A stretch of DNA of 64,000 nt from Streptomyces pacificus. GTDB lineage: Bacteria; Actinomycetota; Actinomycetes; Streptomycetales; Streptomycetaceae. The stretch spans positions 480,720-544,719 of the forward strand of contig NZ_BLLG01000004.1 of the NCBI RefSeq assembly GCF_011766325.1, given 5' to 3'. A model generated the notes under the pieces. That model searched no databases. It was not told where the DNA came from and worked only from the letters and a program-made list of their open reading frames with translations. Shown piece by piece: positions 1-7,520 of this stretch (positions within the stretch are counted from its first letter, which is position 1; each line of letters starts with the position of its first letter). Made by a program: the position numbers and the translations under genes.

Positions 1-95
1 TCCACGTCCGGGACTCCAAGGACCAGCGCAGCCCCCAACTCACCCTCTCCCCCACCGCATGGCACGACTTCATCACCCACACAGCACAGAACTGA
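1..95 (+). CDS. DUF397 protein, 3' end only (cut by window edge)
   Basis: The window opens inside a DUF397 reading frame; the first base is the second base of a codon and the stop is TGA at 93-95. The encoded tail (VHVRDSKD...WHDFITHTAQN) is the usual DUF397 C-terminus. All 95 bases match 224-318 in the next gene, so this is a very recent tandem copy or a gene conversion. DUF397 genes normally follow an XRE-type regulator gene, which would lie to the left of the window. Role unknown. Confidence 0.8.
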   Translation, partial: HVRDSKDQRSPQLTLSPTAWHDFITHTAQN

Positions 96-132
96 CCGGC
101 AGGCGCCTGCTGAAGCGATTGCGAGGAGCGCT

Positions 133-318
133 ATGAGCACGTCCGACCTGGCCTGGTTCAAGAGCAGCTACAGCGGCTCGCAGGGGGACGACTGCGTCGA
201 GGTGGCAACGGGCACACGGGCAGTCCACGTCCGGGACTCCAAGGACCAGCGCAGCCCCCAACTCACCCTCTCCCCCACCGCATGGCACGACTTCATCACC
301 CACACAGCACAGAACTGA
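133..318 (+). CDS. DUF397 domain protein
   Basis: A 61-residue protein starting MSTSDLAWFKSSYSG, the typical DUF397 opening (W-x-KSSYSG), followed by a DCVEVA segment and an HVRDSKD motif. The length is normal for the family. ATG at 133 is preceded by GAGGAG at a good distance. DUF397 proteins are small actinobacterial proteins usually encoded beside XRE/DUF5753 regulators; some act as antagonists or partners of those regulators, but this one cannot be assigned. Its last 95 bp are identical to the end of the preceding gene. Confidence 0.9.
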   Translation: MSTSDLAWFKSSYSGSQGDDCVEVATGTRAVHVRDSKDQRSPQLTLSPTAWHDFITHTAQN

Positions 319-370
319 CCCGCACGCCAGGTGCCCCGCTCCGGACCTGTCCGGCGCGGGGCACTGCCGT

Positions 371-580
371 TCACGTCGCGTGAGGCGTCCACTTGCCCGC
401 GCCGACAGCCTGCTGGAGACGCGTGGAGAAGTACGCGTGCGCCGCACGCATCTCCGCCTCGCGGTCTGCCTTGCAGAGGGGCACGGTGCAGCCCTCCGGG
501 CGCTCGGGGTGCTCCTCCTTCCGGTACGGGCCTCGCGGGCGTACCCGCACGGATGCGGGCGGTCGACGGTCACCCCTCAA
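371..580 (-). CDS. small hypothetical protein
   Basis: A 69-codon frame on the minus strand that I do not recognise. Its distal two thirds (from about EHPERPEGC to the C-terminus KWTPHAT) end almost every codon in G or C, the signature of real Streptomyces coding DNA, while overlapping plus-strand frames lack it. It has two cysteines (EGCTVPLCKAD) and a helical Arg/Ala-rich tail (EMRAAHAYFSTRLQQA). Codon bias is weaker at the N-terminus, so the true start may be an internal GTG near 548 rather than the ATG at 580. The gene is convergent with the DUF397 gene. Function unknown. Confidence 0.5.
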   Translation of the reverse strand: MRGDRRPPASVRVRPRGPYRKEEHPERPEGCTVPLCKADREAEMRAAHAYFSTRLQQAVGAGKWTPHAT

Positions 581-701
581 CAGGAAAGAAGTATGCCTAT
601 CGCATATGTCCGGAAAGGACCGCTATGCCGCAGAGGTACTGGCAGACTCCCGCCGGTGCGCCGGGGAGATCCGGTCCACCGACGACCACGAGAGGAATCG
701 T

Positions 702-1772
702 GTGAACCCCAGGACCCTGCTCCGCCGGTTCGGGCTGCTGACCGGCATCGGCATCCTCGCCGCCCTGCCGCTCTCCCCCGCCGGCGCCCTCCCCGCACCG
801 TCGGCCGCGGCACCCCGCGCCACCGCACCCACCCTCGTCACCGGTTCCGAGGGCCGCCAGTCGATCGCCAGGTGCCCGGCGGGCACCACGGTGATGGGCG
901 GCGGCTACCAGGCCACCCGCTTCGCCCGGGCCAACGGCGGCAGCGTCTACGACTACGTGACCGCCAACGGCCCCGTCGCCGCCGACAACTCCTGGCGCGC
1001 GGGCGTGCTCAGGGACACCAGCACCGTCGTGGCCTACGCCCTGTGCGCCCCGGACGAGCAGGGGTACCGCATCGCCACGGGGAACTCGGCGCACCAGTCG
1101 GACGCCACCTGCCCCACCGGCACCCGCGTCGTCGGCGGCGGCTACGGCATCCAGAGCTTCGCCCGGGCCAACGGCGGCACCATCTACGACTACGCCACCG
1201 CCAACGGCCCCGTCGCCACCGACAACTCCTGGCGCGCCCGCATGCACCAGGGCAGCAGCAGGATCACCGCCACCGCCGTCTGCGCACCCGAGAGCATGGG
1301 CCACCGGATCGCCACCGGCCCCTCCGCAGGCCAGTCGGACGCCACCTGCCCCACCGGCACCCGCGTGATCGGCGGCGGATACGGCATCCAGACCTTCGTG
1401 CACGCCCGCGGCGGCACGCTCTACGACTCCCTCACCGCCAACGGCCCCGTCGCCACCGACAACTCCTGGCGCGCCCGCATGCTCCACGACAGCGGCAGGG
1501 TCATCGCCCTCGCCGTCTGCGCGCCCGAGAGCCTCGGCTACCGGATCGCCACCGGCCCCTCCGCACGCGACTCCCAGGCCGCATGCCCGGCCGGCACCCG
1601 CGTCGCGGGCGGCGGATACGGCGTGCAGCGGTTCGTCCGCGCCAACGGCGGCGAGATCTACGACTACCCCGTCGTCAACGGCCCCACCCCGGGCGCCACG
1701 TCCTGGCGCGCCCATATGCTCCACGACAGCGGCAGGGTCATCGCCCTCGCCGTCTGCGCACCCACCGGCTGA
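702..1772 (+). CDS. secreted protein of four tandem ~80-residue repeats
   Basis: A 356-residue protein from a GTG start preceded by GAGAGG. The N-terminus (NPRTLLRRFGLLTGIGILAALPL then Ala-rich ALPAPSAAAP) is a Sec signal peptide, so the mature protein is exported. The rest is four similar blocks, each with an (A)(T/R)CP(T/A)GT-V-GGGYG motif, an NGG-(T/S)-YDY motif, NGPVA-DNSWRA and a closing AVCAPE. Each block has two cysteines, suggesting one disulfide per repeat. Repeats 2-4 are most alike. I know no named family; it resembles actinobacterial secreted hypothetical proteins. An extracellular binding role is a guess from the architecture. A hairpin terminator follows. Confidence 0.75.
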   Translation: MNPRTLLRRFGLLTGIGILAALPLSPAGALPAPSAAAPRATAPTLVTGSEGRQSIARCPAGTTVMGGGYQATRFARANGGSVYDYVTANGPVAADNSWRAGVLRDTSTVVAYALCAPDEQGYRIATGNSAHQSDATCPTGTRVVGGGYGIQSFARANGGTIYDYATANGPVATDNSWRARMHQGSSRITATAVCAPESMGHRIATGPSAGQSDATCPTGTRVIGGGYGIQTFVHARGGTLYDSLTANGPVATDNSWRARMLHDSGRVIALAVCAPESLGYRIATGPSARDSQAACPAGTRVAGGGYGVQRFVRANGGEIYDYPVVNGPTPGATSWRAHMLHDSGRVIALAVCAPTG

Positions 1773-1792
1773 CCCCACCACCCGCCCGCGGC

Positions 1793-1822
1793 CGGCCGGC
1801 CCGCCACCCACCGGGCCGGCCG
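1793..1822 (+). terminator. hairpin terminator after the repeat protein
   Basis: Perfect 11-bp stem CGGCCGGCCCG / CGGGCCGGCCG with an 8-base loop, 20 bases after the stop at 1772. No T tract, as is common in Streptomyces. Confidence 0.6.
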
Positions 1823-1838
1823 TCCCCGCCGCCGCGAG

Positions 1839-1886
1839 CCCCGGCCCGTACGAAGCGCTCCACACGACGAGCGGTACGGGCCGGGG
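1839..1886 (+). terminator. second, longer hairpin
   Basis: A 13-bp perfect stem CCCCGGCCCGTAC / GTACGGGCCGGGG encloses a 22-base loop that carries its own 5-bp stem CGCTC/GAGCG. It probably reinforces termination before the DUF2254 gene. Confidence 0.6.
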
Positions 1887-2138
1887 TCCTGGTGGTCGGG
1901 GGCCGGCATCGCGCCCCGGCCGGGGTGACGAGCGGGGTGCCCGCACCGCAGAAGATGTGCCCCTTCTGCCGTGTTCGGTAGCCTGATGCCGTGCTGACAC
2001 GGAAGCGGTACCCCCGTCTCCACACCTCGGGAAACACATCGGCCCCGGCCCGCTCCCCGGCTCGCTCCCCGGTCCTCGGACTGGCTGGTTCACCGGCCGG
2101 CGCCACGGCCGGTACGACGGCCCCCGGGTCACGCACCG

Positions 2139-3578
2139 ATGCGTGACACCCTCCGGGTCCAGCTGTGGCCGCTGCCCACGCTGGGCATCGCACTCGCCGT
2201 CATCGCCGGGGTGGGGCTGCCGCTGCTGGACGAGCGGTTCCAGAGCGACATGCCCTCGTGGCTGAGGACCTACCTGTACAGCGGCACCTCGGACGCCGCG
2301 CGTTCGGTACTGGAGGCGATCGCCGGCTCGCTGGTCACGGTCACGGCGCTGACCTTCTCGCTCACCGTGCTGACGCTGCAACTGGCGAGCAGCCAGTTCT
2401 CGCCGCGCCTGCTCCGCACCTTCACCTCCGATCGGTACGTCCAGGCGACCCTGGCGCTCTTCCTCGCGACCTTCACCTTCGCCCTGACCGTGCTCCGCAG
2501 CGTCCGCACCGGCGAGGACGGGCGGACCGAGTTCGTCCCCCAGGTGTCGGTGACCGCGGCCCTGGTGCTCACCCTGGCGAGCCTGCTCGCCCTGGTGCTG
2601 TTCCTGTCCCATCTGGCGCGCGAGATCCGGATCGAGACGATGATGAACAGCGTCCACTCCGACGCCGACCGCACCCTTCAGCGGCTCCTCCCGGAGAACC
2701 CGCAGCGGCTCCTCCCGGAGGGGCGGAAGTCCTCGGGGAAGCCGCAGGCGCCGGAGAACCGGCAGCCCCACTCCGGCGGTCCCGCCGGAGGGACCGCCCC
2801 GGCGGCGCCACCGCCCCCACCGGCACCGGCCGCACCACCGGAACCGCCCGCGAATGCGCTCGTCCTGCCCGCCGGCACCTCCGGCTTCCTCACCCATGTG
2901 GACGAGGCGGCCCTGCTGAACACGGCGATCGAGACCGACGCCGTGGTGCTCATCGACCGCCATCCCGGCAGCTCCCTGATCGCCGGGACACCCATGGGAG
3001 CCGCCTGGCCGGACTCCGGAGAACCGTTCTCCGCGGGCACCCGTACCCGCCTGGCCGAAGAGGTCTCCCGAGCGGTACGGACCGGTACCGAGCGCACCGA
3101 CCTCCAGGACATCGCCTTCGGGCTCCGGCAGCTCACCGACATCGCCGCGAAGGCGCTCTCTCCCGGGATCAACGACCCCACCACCGCCGTACACGCCCTG
3201 TCCCACTCCTCCGCCCTGCTGTGCGAGATGGTGCGCCGCGACCTCGGCCCCCGGCTGCTGCGGGACGACGACCAGCGGGTGAGAGTGGTGCTGCGACGCC
3301 CGGACCTGAGCGAACTGCTGGGTCTGGCGGTGGACCAGCCGATGCGCTACGGAGCCGGCGAGCCCGCCGTGCTGGCCCGGGTCGCCCAGCTGCTGCGGGA
3401 ACTCGCCTGGTGCGGCGCCCCCGCACAGCACCCGCCGATCACCGCGGCACTCGCCCGGCTGCGCTCCGCCATCGGCAGCGAAGACCGGGACGCGGCAGAA
3501 CGCCACCGGCTCACCCGCTTGACCGAATCCGTCGACGAGGCCCTGGCCGGCCGATGGGCACCCGGCAGAGGGCACTGA
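2139..3578 (+). CDS. DUF2254 family membrane protein
   Basis: A 479-residue protein. The N-terminal third is membrane-embedded: helices at about residues 10-30, 60-85 (AGSLVTVTALTFSLTVLTLQL), 100-120 and 140-160. The stretch after the second helix (ASSQFSPRLLRTF) and FGLRQLTDIAAKALSPGINDP are hallmarks of DUF2254. A Pro/Gly-rich linker at about residues 185-245 separates the membrane part from the cytoplasmic C-terminal part. Length fits the family. Function is unknown. The ATG at 2139 has no strong ribosome site; a slightly different start is possible. The gene appears monocistronic. Confidence 0.85.
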   Translation: MRDTLRVQLWPLPTLGIALAVIAGVGLPLLDERFQSDMPSWLRTYLYSGTSDAARSVLEAIAGSLVTVTALTFSLTVLTLQLASSQFSPRLLRTFTSDRYVQATLALFLATFTFALTVLRSVRTGEDGRTEFVPQVSVTAALVLTLASLLALVLFLSHLAREIRIETMMNSVHSDADRTLQRLLPENPQRLLPEGRKSSGKPQAPENRQPHSGGPAGGTAPAAPPPPPAPAAPPEPPANALVLPAGTSGFLTHVDEAALLNTAIETDAVVLIDRHPGSSLIAGTPMGAAWPDSGEPFSAGTRTRLAEEVSRAVRTGTERTDLQDIAFGLRQLTDIAAKALSPGINDPTTAVHALSHSSALLCEMVRRDLGPRLLRDDDQRVRVVLRRPDLSELLGLAVDQPMRYGAGEPAVLARVAQLLRELAWCGAPAQHPPITAALARLRSAIGSEDRDAAERHRLTRLTESVDEALAGRWAPGRGH

Positions 3579-4400
3579 CCGGCCGGGGGCCGACCCGGCC
3601 TGCCGATCAGCGCCCCAGCCCCTGCGGCTCCACGCCGCACCGGAGCGGCGACCGGCTCCGGCAGGGGAGGCGACCACACTCGCTCCCGCCGGTCCGGAGC
3701 GCGATCCGGTCGTCCATGCGTTCCGGGTCGCGTTCCGGATCGTCCACGACGGTGAGCGGTCAGGCCGTTCCGGCGGGTGTCTCCGCCTGCCCCCCCCGCA
3801 CCCGGTCCCCGGCCCCCCACTGACCCCGGATCCGGCCAGCCCCCTGCTCACACCTCGCCGCCGCGCTCTCCCGGCCGCCCCGGCCCACTCAGCCGACTCG
3901 GCGGCAGTCTGAACTGCCCGTCCACCGCGTTCCGGCCATTCCTCTCCCACCCGGTGGAAGCATTCCCGCAGCCCGCGGCAGGGCCGCCGCTTCGCGCCCC
4001 TCGGCCCCACGGCCCCTCAGCCCCACGGCCCCACGGCCCCACGGCCCCTCGGTGCACCGTCCGTGTGACGGCCGTCAGGGTTCTCTCCTCATGCTCTCCT
4101 TTCCCCGACCGGCGTCACCGCCTCCTGGGGCCCACACCACCCATGCGGCCGCGCGGCAGCCGCCCTCCTCCTCGCGCGGTCGTCCGCCCCGCCCGGAGCA
4201 GACACCGCCACAGCCGGACGATCCCACAGCCCGCGCGGTCCCGGGACCGCTCCGCACAGGGCGCGGCCGACCACCCGGAGCCGACAGGCCGGGCTCTCCT
4301 CGGCGCCCCTGGTCAGCCCGGCCCGGCTCAGGGCCGACGCCCGGCCCGGGAGCGACGCCCGGCCCAGGCCGGCGCCCGTCGCCACCCGCCACCGCCACCG

Positions 4401-4449
4401 CCACCTGCCACCTGCCACCTGCCACCTGCCACCTGCCACCTGCCACCTG
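4401..4449. repeat. 7-bp tandem repeat
   Basis: Seven exact copies of CCACCTG, preceded by degenerate CCACCG copies from about 4383. Non-coding. Confidence 0.9.
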
Positions 4450-4673
4450 CCCGATCTTCCGCCGGCCTTCCACGCGCCTCTCACCCGTGCGGCCGCATTC
4501 CTCCCCCGGCCCTTCCGCAACATTTGATTGAAAAATTTCCCATCCGCCCGGGCACTGGTGCCGAATACCAGACGGGTGCGATTCAAGCGCTTCCGAGACG
4601 GCCGTGACCAGCGGCCCGCACGGGGATCATGGCCTCGTGCCGACGATGACAACAGCTTTGATGCGGTGACCGG

Positions 4674-4692
4674 ACCGCCGGTCACCGGCGGT
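4674..4692 (+). promoter_or_regulatory. hairpin in the operon leader
   Basis: Perfect 8-bp stem ACCGCCGG / CCGGCGGT with a TCA loop, about 235 bp before the start of the Pls-like gene. It could be a leader structure or an upstream terminator. No partner alternative structure was found. Confidence 0.35.
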
Positions 4693-4925
4693 TCCGTGGT
4701 CTGGAGTCATCGGCCTCTCCCTCATGTCAGGGGCGGTCCGTCGGGGCACAGTCCAAGTGGCAACCCCTCGATACACGGCGGAGACTGTGATCGTGATTGT
4801 GACCGGAGAAGAGCTCACGACCGCGTGACTTCCGGATTGCTCGCTCCGGCCATCCACCGGAGCGTGAGGACAACCAGTGCCGCGCGCAGGGACGATCGCG
4901 ACCGGCATTTCCTCAAGGAGCTCGC

Positions 4926-7508
4926 ATGGTGGAAAAGTCTGTCGAGGTCCTGACGCCCGAGCCGGATGACTCGGCGCTCACACAGCGCCGGATCAACGGC
5001 ACGGCGGCGGGAACGGGAACGACAGGTGCCGAGAGGGACTTCACCGAACTGCTGGCCGGCCTGGTGAAGGCCGAGCAGATATCGGTCGACAGCCACTTCT
5101 TCGAGGACCTGTGCGCCAACTCTCTCGTCATGGCACAGTTCTGCGCCCGGGTCAGGAAATGCGACGGCCTCCCCCAGGTGTCCATGAAGGACATCTACCA
5201 GTACCCGACGATCCGCAGTCTGGTGACGGCGCTCGCGGCCGAGGCGCCCGCGGCCGAGGCGGCGCAGACGTCCGAGCCCGCCGAGACCGTCACCCCCGTG
5301 AGCAGAAGCGCACACGTGCTGTGCGGCACGGCACAGACCGTGATCTTCCTCGTCTACTGCTTCGCCGCGGGTACCGTCACCATCCGCGGCTACGAGTGGG
5401 TTTCCCGCGGCTCCGGCCTGCTGCACCTCTATCTGCGGTCGATGGTCTTCGGCAGCGCGGCGATACTGGCTCTCTGCCTCTTCCCCATCGCCGCCAAATG
5501 GATTCTCGTCGGCCGGTGGAAGCCGCAGGAGTTCCCGGTCTGGGGCCTGGCCTATCTGCGGTTCTGGACCGTCAAGGCGCTGGTCAACGCGAACCCGATG
5601 AGGTTCTACGTCGGGAATCCGCTGTATGTGCTCTATCTGCGTGCCCTCGGCGCCCGTATCGGAAAGGGCGTCACCATTCTCTCCCAGAGCGTCCCGGTGT
5701 GCACCGACCTCGTGACGATCGGCGCCGGCACGGTCATCCGCAAGGAGTCCCACTTCGCCGGCTACCGCGCCCACGCCGGACGCATCCAGACGGGCCGGGT
5801 CACGATCGGCCGGGACGCGTTCGTCGGCGAGAAGACGGTGCTGGACATCGACACCTCGATGGGCGACCGCAGCCAGCTGGGTCACGCCTCCGCGCTGCAG
5901 ACCGGTGATGCGGTCCCGGACGGCGAGCGCTGGCACGGCTCCCCGGCCCAGCGCACCGACGTCGACTATGTACGCGTCCCTGCGGCACGCTGCGGCAGCC
6001 TCCGCCGGACCCTGTTCGGACTCGGCAGCGTACTCCAGCTGTTCGCGTTCTCGGTCCCGCTGTTCGTCGGCGGCGCCTACATCGTGGTCACGGAGATCCC
6101 GGTGCTGAACCGGCTGCTGGCCCCCGGCGCACAGCTCACATCGGCGAGTCTGTACATCGACGCCCTGATCCTGTCCGCCGTCCTCTTCGCCGGCTCCCTC
6201 GTCCTCGGTCTGGCCTGGCTGTTCACCGTGCCACGGCTGCTCAATCTGGCCATCAGGCCCGACCGGGTCTATCCGCTGTACGGCCTCCAGTACTCGCTGC
6301 ACCGGATGATCGCGCGGATGACCAACGTCAAGTTCTTCGGCTGGCTCTTCGGAGACAGCTCGTACATCGTCCACTACCTGCGCTTCCTGGGCTACGACCT
6401 GTCCAAGGTGGAGCAGACGGGCTCCAACTTCGGCACCCATGTGCAGCACGAGTCCCCGTACCTCACCACCGTCGGCAGCGGCACCATGGTCGCCGACGGG
6501 CTGTCCGTCATCAACGCGGAGTTCTCGGGGAGCTCGTTCCGCGTCTGCCGGACCGTCATCGGCCCCCGCAGCTTCCTCGGCAACAACATCGCCTATCCGG
6601 CCGGCGGCAGGACCGGCGGGAACACCCTGCTCGCGACCAAGGTGATGATCCCGCTCGAGGGCGAGGTCCGGGAGGGCACGGGACTGCTGGGCGCACCGTG
6701 CTTCGAGGTTCCGCGGACCGTCGAGCGGGACACCCGCTTCGACCATCTGCGGACCGGCGAGGAGTTCCGCCGCAACCTGGCGGCGAAGAACCGCTACAAC
6801 CTCCGCACCATGGCCCTCTGGCTGTTCCTGCGCTGGGTGCACGTGTTCGTGCTGATGGTCTGCGCACTGGCGACCCTCGATGTGTTCGCCGCGTTCGGGC
6901 CGCTCGTGATCGCTCTGTACCTCGCGACCGCGCTGGCGTTCACGGGCTGCTACTTCGCCCTGTCGGAACGGCTCCTCGCGCGCTTCCGCCCCCTCCAGCC
7001 CAGGATCTGCTCCATCTACGACCCGTACTTCTGGTGGCACGAGCGACTCTGGAAGGTGCCCGAGCAGTACCTCAAGATCTTCAGCGGTACGCCCTACAAG
7101 ACGCTGCTGTGGCGGATGCTGGGCGTACGCATCGGCAAGCGGGTCTTCGACGACGGCGCGGGACTCACGGAGCGGACGCTGACCGCGATCGGCGACTTCT
7201 GCACGCTCAACCAGGGAAGCACGATCCAGTGCCACTCCCAGGAGGACGGCACCTTCAAGTCCGACCACTCCGTCCTCGGCACCGGGTGCACTCTCGGCGT
7301 CAACGCCCTCGTCCACTACGGCGTGACGATGGGCGACCACGCGCAGCTCGCCGCCGACGCCTTCCTCATGAAGGGCGAGGAAGTGCCCGCACACGCACGG
7401 TGGATCGGGAACCCTGCCGCCGAGGCACGCGGAAACGCCCACCGGCCCGCAGCGCTGAACGGCAGTCCGCAGGCGCACCACGGGCAACCGGTGCCCGGAC
7501 GAGGCTGA
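4926..7508 (+). CDS. Pls-like membrane protein: carrier domain plus three acyltransferase-type domains, no A domain
   Basis: An 860-residue protein that looks like the C-terminal half of Pls (epsilon-poly-L-lysine synthetase). A carrier domain (residues ~38-108) has phosphopantetheine Ser66 in DLCANSLVMAQF and the Pls-like VSMKDIYQYPTIRSL. Then come three pairs of membrane helices (~125-190, 365-440, 620-680), each followed by a left-handed beta-helix domain: IGKGVTILSQ...IGAGTVIRKES; VGSGTMVADGLSV...IGPRSFLGNN; IGKRVFDDG...GDFCTLNQGS. In Pls this part condenses carrier-bound amino acids into a homopolymer. The adenylation domain that begins Pls is absent, so activation must come in trans, most simply from the next gene 12 bp downstream. 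The usual Gly of the carrier motif is Cys63. AAGGAG precedes the ATG. Inner membrane. Confidence 0.85.
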   Translation: MVEKSVEVLTPEPDDSALTQRRINGTAAGTGTTGAERDFTELLAGLVKAEQISVDSHFFEDLCANSLVMAQFCARVRKCDGLPQVSMKDIYQYPTIRSLVTALAAEAPAAEAAQTSEPAETVTPVSRSAHVLCGTAQTVIFLVYCFAAGTVTIRGYEWVSRGSGLLHLYLRSMVFGSAAILALCLFPIAAKWILVGRWKPQEFPVWGLAYLRFWTVKALVNANPMRFYVGNPLYVLYLRALGARIGKGVTILSQSVPVCTDLVTIGAGTVIRKESHFAGYRAHAGRIQTGRVTIGRDAFVGEKTVLDIDTSMGDRSQLGHASALQTGDAVPDGERWHGSPAQRTDVDYVRVPAARCGSLRRTLFGLGSVLQLFAFSVPLFVGGAYIVVTEIPVLNRLLAPGAQLTSASLYIDALILSAVLFAGSLVLGLAWLFTVPRLLNLAIRPDRVYPLYGLQYSLHRMIARMTNVKFFGWLFGDSSYIVHYLRFLGYDLSKVEQTGSNFGTHVQHESPYLTTVGSGTMVADGLSVINAEFSGSSFRVCRTVIGPRSFLGNNIAYPAGGRTGGNTLLATKVMIPLEGEVREGTGLLGAPCFEVPRTVERDTRFDHLRTGEEFRRNLAAKNRYNLRTMALWLFLRWVHVFVLMVCALATLDVFAAFGPLVIALYLATALAFTGCYFALSERLLARFRPLQPRICSIYDPYFWWHERLWKVPEQYLKIFSGTPYKTLLWRMLGVRIGKRVFDDGAGLTERTLTAIGDFCTLNQGSTIQCHSQEDGTFKSDHSVLGTGCTLGVNALVHYGVTMGDHAQLAADAFLMKGEEVPAHARWIGNPAAEARGNAHRPAALNGSPQAHHGQPVPGRG

Positions 7509-7520
7509 GGGAGCGTACCG

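Larger units (their letters stand above)
1773..2138. other. intergenic region
   Basis: Apart from the two hairpins, this 366-bp stretch should hold the promoter of the DUF2254 gene. I see no convincing coding frame. Confidence 0.5.
3579..4925. other. long intergenic leader before the biosynthetic operon
   Basis: A 1.35-kb stretch without a credible gene; the open frames here lack Streptomyces wobble bias. It contains C-rich simple repeats (3995-4050 and 4401-4449), an unusually A/T-rich patch at about 4520-4545, and a hairpin at 4674-4692. The promoter and any regulator site of the downstream operon must lie here. Confidence 0.6.

Noticed and set aside
597..4010. 1137-codon minus-strand frame with Gly/Ala/Asp repeats
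   Set aside because: It runs antisense through the repeat protein and the DUF2254 gene; its repeats mirror the repeats of the real gene.
4528..4953. 141-codon frame just before the Pls-like gene
   Set aside because: Poor wobble bias, no ribosome site, and it runs into the Pls-like start in another frame.
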